A DNA stretch of 64,000 bases from JAANXG01 sp963731035 (GTDB lineage: Bacteria > Pseudomonadota > Gammaproteobacteria > Arenicellales > JAANXG01). A model generated the notes under the pieces. That model did not search any database. It saw nothing but the letters and a program-made list of their open reading frames with translations, and was not told the DNA's origin. The stretch covers positions 172,729 through 236,728 of the forward strand of contig CAVSUY010000028.1 in NCBI GenBank assembly GCA_963731035.1. The letters run 5' to 3'. Shown one piece after another: positions 45,575 to 54,775 of the stretch. Within the stretch, counting starts at the first letter, position 1. Every line of letters begins with the position of its first letter. The translations under genes were made by a program, and so were the position numbers.

Positions 45575-47245
45575 TCAGCCTTCCATGCTCATGTCAACCA
45601 GCGCTAGAAACTCGTCGAAGTCGTCCACCACCGCGTTGGGCCGATGGGGATGGCGCGGGGTGCCGGGGAAGATCCGGTTGAGCCACGCGTTGCTCCACTG
45701 GGCTCCGTTGTAGAAGACGTTGGTGATCCCCGCCTCCCGGGCGGCGACGGTGTCGGTGGTGCTGTCGCCTGCGTACCAGGCATGGCCGTCGGCGGGCGCG
45801 TGCAGGTTGTCGAGCGCTCGGTAAATAGGATCGGGCGCGGGCTTGCGCCGCACGGTGTCGTCGCCGCCCACCACGGTGTCGAACAGGTCTGTCCAGCGGC
45901 CTTCCTCGACCGCCGCGATCTCGTTGTCCAGGAACTCGCGGTCGCGATTGCTCAGCACCCCGAGGCGGATACCACGGCGTCTCAGTTCTTCCAGCATGCT
46001 TCGCACCCCGGGCTCGAAGGGCGAAACGTGGCCGTAGTGGCTGCGATAGCACTGGTTGAAATATTCGTGGGCGATGCGCTTGGCTTCCTCGTCCTGGCCG
46101 AACAGCACCTCGAAAATGTCGGTGCGCGAAATCTTGCGTGCGGCCTTGATTTTGGGATGCAGCCGGTAGTGGTCGTGCACGTAGCGCACCAGCCGGGCGT
46201 CGTTCTCGTTCTTGCTGTCCTCGGGCCGTACCAGGCGCCTGGACAGGCCCAGCTCCTGCAGCTTGGGCAGGACCTCGTCGACGGCCTTGTACATGGCGTC
46301 CAGGGTATCCACCAGAGTCGCGTGCCAGTCGAACAGGATCACGTCCGGATGCGGCAGGGGCTCCAGGGTGCGCACGTAAGGAATGAAGTGGTGCCGTGCC
46401 GCGGCCGCGTCACGCGCCAGGCTGTGCCGAATGAGAGACGACAGCTCGTCGAAGTTGTCCACCACGTAGTCCGGCTGCTCGGGGTGCTCGTCGGTGCCGG
46501 GAAAGATGTTCTGTATCCAGCTTCGCTTCCATCCCGCACCGTTGAAGAAGATGCTGGTCACCCTCGCCGTCTTGGCGGCGATGACATCGGTGGTGCTGTC
46601 GCCGACGTACCATACGTCGGGTCCCGCCGCGGACTTGATGTCCTCCAGCGCCTGGTGGACCGGGTCGGGCGCCGGTTTCAGGCGAGGTGTGTCGTCGCCC
46701 GCCACCACGCTGTCGAACAGGCGGAACCAGGTGCCCGCTTCCACGCACTCCAGCTCGTGCTCCAGGAACTCACGCGTGCGATTGCTGAGGATGCCAATGC
46801 GGATGCCGAGCTTGCGGATCTGCGACAGCACCTCGCGCACGCCGGGCTCGAACGGTGACACGTCGCCGTAGTGCTGGCGGTAGCAGCGGTTGAAGGCGCG
46901 GTGGGCGATCTCCTTGGCTTCCTCGTCGCGGCCGAACAGGACTTCCAGCAGGTCGGTACGCGACACTTTCTTCTCGGCGACTATCTTGGGATGCAAATGC
47001 CGGTGCTCGCGCACGTAGTCGACCAGCTTGCGGTCGGCAACCGTCTTGCTCCGCTCGGGCGGCACCAGGCGAGTGACCAGGCCCAGGGTGTCCAGCATGC
47101 CCAGCATGTCGTTGGTGGCCTGGTACATGGCATCCATGGTGTCCACCAGGGTCGCATGCCAATCGAACAGGATGATCCGCGGGGGATAGGGAATGGCCTT
47201 GGACAGCGGGTCCGGCGCCGGGTCGGTATCGACTGAAGGCTGCAT
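45575..47245 (-). CDS. Tandem HAD-family hydrolase (two complete domains)
   Basis: 556 aa. Two HAD halves (about 20-275 and 300-550) are clear duplicates. Each has motif I FDWHATLVDT, motif II ILSNRTREF or VLSNRDREF, a motif III Lys (RLKPAPDP / RRKPAPDP) and motif IV VGDSTTDV / AGDSTTDT. In motif I the normal second Asp of DxD is His in both halves. The organism-level function is unknown; phosphoglycolate-phosphatase-like by overall resemblance. Confidence 0.85.
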   Translation of the reverse strand: MQPSVDTDPAPDPLSKAIPYPPRIILFDWHATLVDTMDAMYQATNDMLGMLDTLGLVTRLVPPERSKTVADRKLVDYVREHRHLHPKIVAEKKVSRTDLLEVLFGRDEEAKEIAHRAFNRCYRQHYGDVSPFEPGVREVLSQIRKLGIRIGILSNRTREFLEHELECVEAGTWFRLFDSVVAGDDTPRLKPAPDPVHQALEDIKSAAGPDVWYVGDSTTDVIAAKTARVTSIFFNGAGWKRSWIQNIFPGTDEHPEQPDYVVDNFDELSSLIRHSLARDAAAARHHFIPYVRTLEPLPHPDVILFDWHATLVDTLDAMYKAVDEVLPKLQELGLSRRLVRPEDSKNENDARLVRYVHDHYRLHPKIKAARKISRTDIFEVLFGQDEEAKRIAHEYFNQCYRSHYGHVSPFEPGVRSMLEELRRRGIRLGVLSNRDREFLDNEIAAVEEGRWTDLFDTVVGGDDTVRRKPAPDPIYRALDNLHAPADGHAWYAGDSTTDTVAAREAGITNVFYNGAQWSNAWLNRIFPGTPRHPHRPNAVVDDFDEFLALVDMSMEG

Positions 47246-47418
47246 CTGGGGCGCGAAAATTTGCTATTTTAGTCCGATACTATTGAGGGCTATTCTTAAG
47301 GGCTATTTCCAGGGGCGAGAGCAGAGGCCGGGTAACGTTGAAAGACTATACGCAAGCCCGCCAACCCCTGCAATTGGAGTCACCGGGGCATTCCCCGGAC
47401 CGCCGGCCACTGTAGACA

Positions 47419-48693
47419 ATGAGTAACGTTGAGTCTTTCATACCGCTGAGGCGCTTCGACGTCGTGGAGCTTTGCGCCCAGGAAAGCGACGATTCCCAAG
47501 GCTTCCAGGACTTCGGACGGGTGCTGCTGGCGCTGCTGCACAACGACTCGCTGAAGATCCTTGAGGAGCTGAAGGACGCCTACGCCGAGTTCAACCCCGA
47601 CCGCGACACTCTCCGGATCGACCGCGAGGTGGACCGGGAGAACCTGGCCACAGGCCTCAAGCAGAAGTTCGACGAGCTCTTGATGGAGGCCAACTACCGG
47701 CGCCTGACCGTCGACGAGTTGAAGAGGGCCCTGCACGAAGCCTCCATGATTCCGCTCAACACGGAGGTCGATCTCGACGACTACCAGGACTACGCGTTCT
47801 ACTACCGGGAAAGCTCCCAGCAGACCATCATCGTCCGCGACTACTTCAAAGGCAGGGAAGTGAAGTTCGACAATCTCGAGCGGGTGGTGGTACTGCTGCG
47901 CTTCAAGGACATGCCGTATTTCGAGGACCGAAAAAAGAGACGCAAGATGCTGGACATCAACTTCCGTCCCGGCAAGATCTACCTGTTTCTCTACAAGAAC
48001 GTGCCGAAAAACGACCTGGAGCTGTTGTTCCCCAATGTCGAGGTCTCCATGACCTGGCGCGACAAGCTGTTGTTCGCGCTGCCCGCCGCGGCCGGTGCCG
48101 GCCCGATGCTGATCAAGGTGCTGCCCAGCCTCGGCCTGATCGTCGGTGTGATCCTGCTGCTGACCGCGGGACCCGACTTCGTGCGGTCGTGGAACATCGA
48201 TCCCGGCGAGCGCCAGGCGTTGTATCCGCTTCTGCTGGCGGCGCTGTCCGCTTCGTTCGCGCTCGGCGGCTTCGCCGTCAAGCAGTACCTGAACTACAAG
48301 AACAAGAAGCTCAAGTACCAGAAGCGCGTCACCGACACATTGTTCTTCAAGAATCTGGTAACCAATCGTGGCGTGCTGTTCACCGTCGTGGACAGCGCCG
48401 AGGAGGAGTTGGGCAAGGAGATGGTGCTGGCCTACCATCACCTGCGCATGGCCGACCGGCCCCTGACCGAGCAGGAGCTGGATGAGCGGGTGGAAGCCTG
48501 GCTGCAGGAACACTGCAGCCGCGACGTCGACTTCGATGTCCACAAGGCGCTGGAGCGTTTGTCCTCCTTCCAGTGCGAGGGACGGGCGGTGATCGCCGAG
48601 AACGGCGGCCACTGGTCGGCTCTGCCCCTCGACGAAGCGAAGGCGGTTCTGGACAGCCACTGGGATGCGATCTTCGACTACGCCGACGCATGA
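47419..48693 (+). CDS. DUF3754 (TMEM143-like) membrane protein
   Basis: 424 aa. YFKGREVKFDNLERVVVLLR, DMPYFEDRKKRRKMLD and KIYLFLYKNVPKNDLELLFP match the DUF3754/TMEM143 family. Two hydrophobic segments (about 230-265 and 285-305) follow in the middle. Function is unknown. The 5' gap from 47246 shows no element I recognise. Confidence 0.85.
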   Translation: MSNVESFIPLRRFDVVELCAQESDDSQGFQDFGRVLLALLHNDSLKILEELKDAYAEFNPDRDTLRIDREVDRENLATGLKQKFDELLMEANYRRLTVDELKRALHEASMIPLNTEVDLDDYQDYAFYYRESSQQTIIVRDYFKGREVKFDNLERVVVLLRFKDMPYFEDRKKRRKMLDINFRPGKIYLFLYKNVPKNDLELLFPNVEVSMTWRDKLLFALPAAAGAGPMLIKVLPSLGLIVGVILLLTAGPDFVRSWNIDPGERQALYPLLLAALSASFALGGFAVKQYLNYKNKKLKYQKRVTDTLFFKNLVTNRGVLFTVVDSAEEELGKEMVLAYHHLRMADRPLTEQELDERVEAWLQEHCSRDVDFDVHKALERLSSFQCEGRAVIAENGGHWSALPLDEAKAVLDSHWDAIFDYADA

Positions 48694-49012
48694 GCCCTGC
48701 CGGGTCGCCGCGGCAATCCAGTGCCGCCTCAGACCCCGGAACGGTCCCATCGGGCAGGTTGCTGCGTCGGAATGCATCTAAGCCGGGATTGCAGGTACTG
48801 TTCTCCGACACCTGCGGGGATCAATTCTTGTCTGTGTTGATTCGAAAACTCGTCGCCGCCTTCATCGCCCGTCTCGAGCCCACGCGCGGCCCTTCAGCCA
48901 CGACGATCCTGGATTCAATGCAGCGACGATCCTCGGATCGTAGGAGCGACTTCAGTCGCGATTGTTCTCGGAATCGCGACTGAAGTCGCTCCTGCAATCC
49001 CGGGTTTAACAC
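48694..49012. other. Intergenic region with REP-like pair at 48934-49001
   Basis: 319 bp between convergent genes. The only structure is a facing REP pair, GGATCGTAGGAGCGACTTCA and GAATCGCGACTGAAGTCGCT, in the subtype with ACTTCAGTCGC instead of GCTTCAGCCGC. It may terminate both genes. Confidence 0.7.
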
Positions 49013-50104
49013 CTACGCCAGGTGCGTTTGCGCCAGGTACTGCTTCGATTGCATCTCCACGAGTCGGCTCGCGGTTCGCTTGAACTCCTCCGCCAGGCGC
49101 CGGCCCTGATACAGTCGGTCGGGGGACGCCTCGGCGGAGAACAGCATGGTGACGCGCCGGTCGTACATCACGTCGATGAGGTTGATGAAACGGCGGGCGC
49201 TGTCGTTGTCGTCGGTGGTGAAGACCGGGACATGGGACACCATCACGGTGTGGAAGCAGGAGGCCAGCTCGATGTAGTCGTTCTGGGACCGCGGCCCGCC
49301 ACAGATGACCTCGAACTCGAACCACACCACGCCGTCCGCCACGCGCACTGTCTGGAGTTCCCGTCCCTCGACCTCCAGCAGCTCGCCCTCGCGGCCGGAC
49401 TCCGGGGCGACGTGATCGAAGTTGTGCCGCAGCGCCTCATCGGCGTCCGGCCCCGGCGGCGTCAGGTAGGTGCGGGCCTTCTCCAGGAACTGCAGGCGGT
49501 AGTCCATCGTGCCCTGCACGTGAACGACTCGCGTGTGTGTCTTGATCGACTCGATCGCCGGCAGGAAACGGTCCCGCTGCAGGCCGTCCTTGTACAGGTC
49601 GTCCGGAGCCACGTTGGAAGTCGCCACCAGGGTCACGCCGAGATCGAACAGCCGGTCCAACAGCCCGCCCAGGATCATGGCGTCGGTAATGTCGTTGACC
49701 ACGAACTCGTCGAAGCACAACACCCGCGTCTGTCCGGCGAAGCGCTCCGCGACGATGGCCAGCGGGTCGCGGCGCTCGCGCAGGCTCTTGAGCTCGTTGT
49801 GCACCCGGCGCATGAAACGGTGAAAGTGGGTGCGCTGCTTCGCTTCGAAAGGCAGGGACTCGAAAAACAGGTCCACCAGCCAAGTCTTACCGCGGCCGAC
49901 CGGTCCCCAGATGTACAGCCCGGCGACCGGATCGGTCGCGCCGTTTCGCAGGCCGAGCCGCGACAGCAGGCCCGGTCTGTCCGTGGGTTGTTTCACAAGA
50001 TCGTCGTGCAACTTCTGGAGGTGCTCCACCACGCGCAGCTGCTCCGGATCGTCGAAGAAATCCGGCCGCTCGAGGTCCTGTCGATAGCGCTCGAGCGGCG
50101 TCAC
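49013..50104 (-). CDS. zapE: Cell division ATPase ZapE (AFG1 family)
   Basis: 363 aa with a GTG at 50104 overlapping the TGA of the upstream gene. TPLERYRQDLERPDFFDDPEQ, Walker A GPVGRGKTWL, Walker B LCFDEFVVNDITDAM and FHTVMVSHVPVFTTD are typical. ZapE destabilises Z-rings during constriction. Confidence 0.95.
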   Translation of the reverse strand: MTPLERYRQDLERPDFFDDPEQLRVVEHLQKLHDDLVKQPTDRPGLLSRLGLRNGATDPVAGLYIWGPVGRGKTWLVDLFFESLPFEAKQRTHFHRFMRRVHNELKSLRERRDPLAIVAERFAGQTRVLCFDEFVVNDITDAMILGGLLDRLFDLGVTLVATSNVAPDDLYKDGLQRDRFLPAIESIKTHTRVVHVQGTMDYRLQFLEKARTYLTPPGPDADEALRHNFDHVAPESGREGELLEVEGRELQTVRVADGVVWFEFEVICGGPRSQNDYIELASCFHTVMVSHVPVFTTDDNDSARRFINLIDVMYDRRVTMLFSAEASPDRLYQGRRLAEEFKRTASRLVEMQSKQYLAQTHLA

Positions 50105-51123
50105 GAGCGCCCGCCCAGTGTGGTCCGCAATCGGAACTGGAAGATGACGTCGGAGACAGCGTCCGGGTTGGGGACGTTCTCGATCACCGCGAGGTCGAGC
50201 GCGGTCCGGCGGGTGATGTACCAGGTGCCGCCGGCAGCGAGCATGCCGGACCAGTCGGACAATTCGTGCAGGCTGCTGTGCTGATAGGGCGATGTGTGGC
50301 CATCGAACTGCACCCGCAGGGCGAGCGCCCTCAGCGGCCGCCACACCACGTCCAGCCCGCCGTAAGCCGCCCAGTTGCGCTGCAGCGCCGGCAGCACGTC
50401 GCCGTCGCCCAGGTACGCCACGCCGGCGTGGAAGCTGGAGAACCAGCGCTTGCGCCAGCGCCTGCTCAGCTCCAGCCCGGCGCCAGCGTCCACGGCGCCG
50501 CTGCCGGTCAGCTTGTACGGGTCCCCGGTGGGCAGTTTGAGCTGGGTATCGAACACCGCCGCGGCACCGTCGCGACTCATCAAACGTCGCTGCGCCGAGA
50601 GCACGATGTCGCCGGGCCCCTCGGTGGTGGAGTCGACCTTGATCAAGGTGCTTCCGTCGCGTGTGTAGCGAAAATCGATACGGTCTCGCGGCGCCGTGTC
50701 CCGCCCGTGCTGCGGGAAGCCCCAGAAGTCATGCCAGTTGACGATAAAGCCGTCCAGGGAGCCGCCGCCGTGCCGGACCCAGGGAAGCTCCACTCCCACG
50801 TTCCACGAATCATTGATGCCGTAGCGCGCGGCCAGCGCGACGCGCGCGGTCTCGCCGTCGAGGATGATGGATTCGTTCGCGGTGCGGCTGATGTTGAAGT
50901 CGCTGGCGAGGTCCACCGACAGGTCGAAGTCCGTGTTCCCCCTGCCGAGCATGTCGGTTCCGTGCGCCTTGGGAATGCCGAACACCGCCACGACCGGACT
51001 GCCGTTGGCCACCGCCAGCGGCCTCGGGAAGTCATATGATTGCGCCGCCGAGCTCGTCACGCAGATAAGCAGGATCAGAAACGGCGCAAGGAGATAATGC
51101 AGGAGCATTCTTGTTGTTCGCAT
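50101..51123 (-). CDS. DUF3187 family outer-membrane-associated protein
   Basis: 340 aa with a signal peptide (LAPFLILLICVTSSAAQ). The remainder is beta-rich with alternating aromatic strands, ending in QFRLRTTL, consistent with an outer-membrane barrel. ELPWVRHGGGSLDGFIVNWHD and LKLPTGDPYKLTGSGAVDAG are DUF3187-type motifs. Function unknown. An ATG at 51132 is an alternative start. Confidence 0.8.
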   Translation of the reverse strand: MRTTRMLLHYLLAPFLILLICVTSSAAQSYDFPRPLAVANGSPVVAVFGIPKAHGTDMLGRGNTDFDLSVDLASDFNISRTANESIILDGETARVALAARYGINDSWNVGVELPWVRHGGGSLDGFIVNWHDFWGFPQHGRDTAPRDRIDFRYTRDGSTLIKVDSTTEGPGDIVLSAQRRLMSRDGAAAVFDTQLKLPTGDPYKLTGSGAVDAGAGLELSRRWRKRWFSSFHAGVAYLGDGDVLPALQRNWAAYGGLDVVWRPLRALALRVQFDGHTSPYQHSSLHELSDWSGMLAAGGTWYITRRTALDLAVIENVPNPDAVSDVIFQFRLRTTLGGRS

Positions 51124-51184
51124 GCAGTACATTATCTCGATTTGTGCTGCGGGCTACAAAATGTAGCCGGGGTCGCAGGGAGTT

Positions 51185-51222
51185 CTGGATTGCCGCGTCG
51201 CCTTCGGTTCCTCTCAATGACG
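51185..51222. repeat. CGTCATTGCGAGG-type dispersed repeat
   Basis: Complement of CGTCATTGAGAGGAACCG then AAGGCGACGCGGCAATCCAG. A related copy lies at 57386-57432 and a half copy at 45526-45541. Similar sequences are widespread in proteobacterial intergenic DNA. Confidence 0.6.
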
Positions 51223-51249
51223 GGTGGTGTTCCGGCACCTTGCCACTCT

Positions 51250-52074
51250 ATGGCCATGATCTCCCTAGCCAGCACCAACACGCCGGCGAGCGGCCGGGGC
51301 TTCCTGCTGTTAGACTTTCCCGCCGTGATCCGTTTCCTCGCACAGTACGTCCCGCCGCTGCCGCGGACCCGGGAACAGTGGGGCATCGTGCTGCTGCCCC
51401 CGTTCATCGCCTTGATCCTGCTGCTGCTGGACCGCTACGGCCTGCAGGACTACTTCCTGCGAAGCCGCGGCGCGCAGCTGCTGAACGAGGGCATGAGCCT
51501 CAACCAGCTGCATTTCGCAGCGCAGCTGTGGTTCTCAGGGTCGGCGGCGGTGCTGTTCGTGTTGTTGCCGCTGGTGTTTCACTTCCTGTTCCCGGTGTCG
51601 TTTCACAACTCGCTGGGCCTCAGCCTCCGCTACTGCGGGCCGCACTGGCGCTTCTACTGGCTACTGGTGCTGGTCATGGCACCGGTGCTGTGGGTGGCCT
51701 CGTCGGCGCCGTCCTTCTACCACTTCTACCCGATGTACAAACCGGTGGACCTCGCGCACTGGGCTACGTACGAGGTGGTGTACCTGTTGCAGTTCGTGTG
51801 CGTGGAGTTCTTCTTCCGCGGCTTCGCCCTGTTCCGGTTGGAATCCCGGTTCGGACTCCATGCCGTGACCCTGATGGTGATTCCCTACGCCCTGATTCAC
51901 ATCCACAAGCCGCTCCCGGAAGCAGTGGCTGCCATCGTGGCGGGCCTGGTGCTCGGCACGCTGGCCATCAAGAGTCGCTCCATCTGGCCGGGTGTGTTGG
52001 TTCACACCAGCGTGGCGTTCATGATGGACGTGTTCGCGCTGGCGCACGCCGGCCGGTTGGCGGCTCTGTTCTAG
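51250..52074 (+). CDS. CPBP family intramembrane metalloprotease
   Basis: About 274 aa from the ATG at 51250. Six to eight hydrophobic helices. The CAAX-protease/bacteriocin-processing motifs are CVEFFFRGFALF (EFFFRG), ALIHIHKP with the first His pair and LVHTSVAFMMDV with the second. These enzymes cleave within the membrane; the substrate here is unknown. Confidence 0.85.
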   Translation: MAMISLASTNTPASGRGFLLLDFPAVIRFLAQYVPPLPRTREQWGIVLLPPFIALILLLLDRYGLQDYFLRSRGAQLLNEGMSLNQLHFAAQLWFSGSAAVLFVLLPLVFHFLFPVSFHNSLGLSLRYCGPHWRFYWLLVLVMAPVLWVASSAPSFYHFYPMYKPVDLAHWATYEVVYLLQFVCVEFFFRGFALFRLESRFGLHAVTLMVIPYALIHIHKPLPEAVAAIVAGLVLGTLAIKSRSIWPGVLVHTSVAFMMDVFALAHAGRLAALF

Positions 52075-52078
52075 GCCG

Positions 52079-52591
52079 CTAGACCAACACCGTCCTGTCT
52101 CTGGTGCCGTCGGCGAGATCCTTCTCCGATACCACGATGCCATCGGCGTCGGCATACACGTGAAACCCGGGCTCGAAGTCCACGCCCGCGAAACGCACCG
52201 CCACTTCCTGCTGCCCTTCGCCGCGCTTCGCGCTTCGCGCCGGGTGCACGGCGACGGCCTTGACGCCGACGTCCATGCCGTTGATCTCCCGGGAATCGCG
52301 GATGCAGCCATTGACGATGATGCCCGCCCAGCCGTTGCCGATCGCCAGCTTTGCCAGTTTGTCGCCCACCAGCGCGCAGCGCAGCGAGCCGCCGCCGTCC
52401 ACCACCAGTACGCGCCCATTCCCGGGGTTTTCCAGCAGGTGGCGCACCAGGGTGTTGTCCTCGAAGACCTTCACCGTGGCGACAGGTCCGTGGAACGACC
52501 CACGCCGTCCGAAATTCCGGAACAAGGGCGCCGCCACCTGCAGGACATCGCCGTACTGGTCATAGAGATCTGCCGTCTTGATACCTGTCAT
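52079..52591 (-). CDS. rraA: Ribonuclease E activity regulator RraA family
   Basis: 170 aa. TADLYDQYGDVLQVAAPLF, NFGRRGSF.GPVATVKVFED, GRVLVVDGGGSLRCALVGDK and GIIVNGCIRDSREI follow E. coli RraA closely. RraA binds and inhibits RNase E, though some homologues are aldolases. ATG at 52591. Confidence 0.93.
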   Translation of the reverse strand: MTGIKTADLYDQYGDVLQVAAPLFRNFGRRGSFHGPVATVKVFEDNTLVRHLLENPGNGRVLVVDGGGSLRCALVGDKLAKLAIGNGWAGIIVNGCIRDSREINGMDVGVKAVAVHPARSAKRGEGQQEVAVRFAGVDFEPGFHVYADADGIVVSEKDLADGTRDRTVLV

Positions 52592-52863
52592 GATAGATGT
52601 GTCGATTGGGAAATTGGGAACGGAAATTGGGGACAGAGCACCGTTTGTAAGTGATAGAAACCGTGGTCTGTCCCCCGTTTCGATGAAATGTGTGGTAGAG
52701 CACTGACACACGTGATACTACAGTATATATAGGAAGGTCGGGGATTGTGGCCAGGATGCAACGCAAGTCGTCGGTAGTAACGACAAGCTCGAAACCGATG
52801 ATGTTACCGACGGTATTTTCCCAAAGAATCAATAACAGTGACTTACCACTGTAGCCTCGGTTG
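52592..52863. other. AT-rich intergenic region
   Basis: 272 bp between divergent genes. It holds CAGAGCACCGTTTG and GGTCTGTCCCCCGTTTC segments resembling transposon-edge debris, and ACAGTATATATAGG that could serve as a -10. A minus-strand frame of about 100 codons exists, but I do not trust it. Confidence 0.35.
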
Positions 52864-53673
52864 GTGGACCTCACGAGTTTAGAAATGTTGAAAGGTAAAT
52901 CCCGTATCCCGCACTCGATCTACCGGATACAGCCCTATATATATATACTTTCGGGTGTCTTGACGCTTGTCTATCTGTCCAACATATACGGGCTTGTGTC
53001 GGGCCTGCTGTTTATTAGTGCTGGTGTACTGGTAATTATTTGGCGCAACGGCAAGACGAAGAAAAGCCGAAAGCGGAAATCGGCGCCGACAGGAAGAGAC
53101 CGGGTAAAACATACTGCCAGCATGCGCTATCCCACGGACACGGATGGTGCTGACAATAAAAAACGCGCCGCGACAATGTCGCCGGATGTAGAGGATTTTC
53201 CGATGACGGAAAGTCCCTGGGGAGGCAGCGAACCGAGCAACTCGGCGCCAGCCGCCATCGATGACATCGCCGATGGTCATCCTGTGACCGCCAGTCTGCT
53301 GTTCCGATTTTCACCTTTCAGTGAACTCAATGAATCCTTTAAAGAATGTGTTCCCCGCGGGTTGGTTGTTTCAAGGAAGCCGCCTGGGAGCGTTCTGATA
53401 GATCGAGGCTCGAAAGATGACTTGTCTATCTACCTGATAGAAGGAACCCTGATTCTGGAGGCGGCAGACGGAAAAGAAATACGCGTCGTGGGTGGGACGT
53501 CACGCGCTCTTTTCCCGCTTTGCCAACTCAAGCCCCATATTTACAGCGCCATAGCGGCCACGGAAGTCGCGGTGATTATGTTAAGCCAGAGTATGCTTCG
53601 AGATGTCACCAGGATCATCGCCAGAAATAAAAACATGCCGGGCATACAGGTCTCGCAGGTCCTGGATACATAG
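52864..53673 (+). CDS. Membrane-anchored cyclic-nucleotide-binding-like protein
   Basis: About 269 aa (TTG 52861, GTG 52864 or ATG 52885 possible). A hydrophobic segment of one to two helices (PYIYILSGVLTLVYLSNIYG and GLLFISAGVLVIIW) is followed by a basic stretch (KTKKSRKRKSAP), a disordered linker (to about 155) and a cNMP/CAP-like beta-roll (about 155-260: KPPGSVLIDRGSKDDLSIYL then IEGTLILEAADGKEI). The phosphate-binding cassette is not canonical. Lower GC than neighbours. No partner gene is obvious. Confidence 0.65.
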   Translation: MDLTSLEMLKGKSRIPHSIYRIQPYIYILSGVLTLVYLSNIYGLVSGLLFISAGVLVIIWRNGKTKKSRKRKSAPTGRDRVKHTASMRYPTDTDGADNKKRAATMSPDVEDFPMTESPWGGSEPSNSAPAAIDDIADGHPVTASLLFRFSPFSELNESFKECVPRGLVVSRKPPGSVLIDRGSKDDLSIYLIEGTLILEAADGKEIRVVGGTSRALFPLCQLKPHIYSAIAATEVAVIMLSQSMLRDVTRIIARNKNMPGIQVSQVLDT

Positions 53674-53863
53674 ATAAGGATTTCCCTGGCGCGGAATCGA
53701 TACCGTCACATATTCCCGATACGATTAGGGGCATCGATGGCGAGTTGTAGACGCGCTTGCACAAGCGGCGGCCGGGTGAACAGCGTCGCGACAAGCGCAA
53801 CAATCAGACCGGCGACATAATGAATCTCGTTATCCGACAAAGCACGCCGCGTCGAATATGGCA

Positions 53864-54013
53864 TCAGATCGAGTCATAGGCTTCTGCAAGCGGCTCGAAC
53901 AACTTGCCTCGACCCTGGTCCAGTACGGTCGCCCGGTCACACCCTATCTCCAGCAGTGCCTTGGAATGCGAGGCGAACACGGGAATTGATGAGCGTTCCA
54001 ACAGGGACTGCAT
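53864..54013 (-). pseudogene. C-terminal remnant of an ABC transporter ATPase (polysaccharide-export type)
   Basis: 49 codons reading MQSLLERSSIPVFASHSKAL, LEIGCDRATVLDQGRGK. The FASHS and LDQGR segments match the H-loop and end of the nucleotide-binding domain of Wzt/KpsT-like ATPases. Walker A, signature and Walker B are absent. It abuts the end of the yrfG gene, so a deletion joined them. Confidence 0.6.
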
Positions 54014-54034
54014 GGGTTCATTGGACTTCCCGTG

Positions 54035-54694
54035 TCAGCCGATCGGCATGATCTCCGTGAACCACTGGATGGCGTCGAACTCGCCAGTGTCCTTGGGGCC
54101 GCGCCCGGAGTCGGGGTGGCTGATGGCGAGCAAGTGGCCAATGCCGAAGCGTTTGGCGGCGCGCAGCACCGGCAGGCTGTCGTCTATGAACAAGGTGCGG
54201 TCCTGCTCGAAAATGTGCATATCGCGCAGGGACTCCCAGAACGCGTCGTTCTCCTTGGCGGCGCCGTGGTCGTGGGAGCTGACGATGGCATCGACGTAGC
54301 GATCCAGCCCGGTGGTGTGCAGTTTGATCTCGACGAGTTGCGGATGCGCATTGGTGACGATCAGGGCCGGCTTGTCGCTGGCCGCCAGGGCTTCGAGAAA
54401 CGCCACCGCCGTGTCGCGGTATCGGATGCCGTCGGCGAGTTCCCGGTGCAGGGCAACGACGTCCAATCCCAGGGCCTCGGACCACTGCTCGATGCAATAC
54501 CAGCCGAGCTGGCCGGACAGCGCGTTCATCCGCGTCATGATGCGCTTGAGCGCTTCGTCGCGCGACAACTCGTTGAGCTCGGCGTAGCGCCCGGGCAGGT
54601 GCTCCAGCCAGAGCTCCGTGTCGAAACGCAGGTCCAGCAGGGTGCCGTCCATGTCGAGCAGCACTTGGTCGATTCGTTGCCAGTCAAGCACCAT
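54035..54694 (-). CDS. yrfG: GMP/IMP 5'-nucleotidase YrfG (HAD family)
   Basis: 219 aa. HAD motif I LLDMDGTLLDLRFD, motif II IVTNAHPQ, motif III K in AAKEND and motif IV FIDDSLPVLRAAK are present. It corresponds to YrfG, a purine 5'-nucleotidase. It is divergent from cysQ, which starts 82 bp away. Confidence 0.9.
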   Translation of the reverse strand: MVLDWQRIDQVLLDMDGTLLDLRFDTELWLEHLPGRYAELNELSRDEALKRIMTRMNALSGQLGWYCIEQWSEALGLDVVALHRELADGIRYRDTAVAFLEALAASDKPALIVTNAHPQLVEIKLHTTGLDRYVDAIVSSHDHGAAKENDAFWESLRDMHIFEQDRTLFIDDSLPVLRAAKRFGIGHLLAISHPDSGRGPKDTGEFDAIQWFTEIMPIG

Positions 54695-54775
54695 GGTCAG
54701 CCGGCGGGTATAATGGCTGCGCCGTCCGCGTTGCCGTATTCAATCCATCCTTCCGTCATCTCTTCGTAAATCGTC

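Noticed and set aside
52560..52874. Minus-strand ORF of about 104 codons upstream of rraA
   Set aside because: No RBS, spans transposon-like debris and overlaps the divergent start; not supported as a gene.
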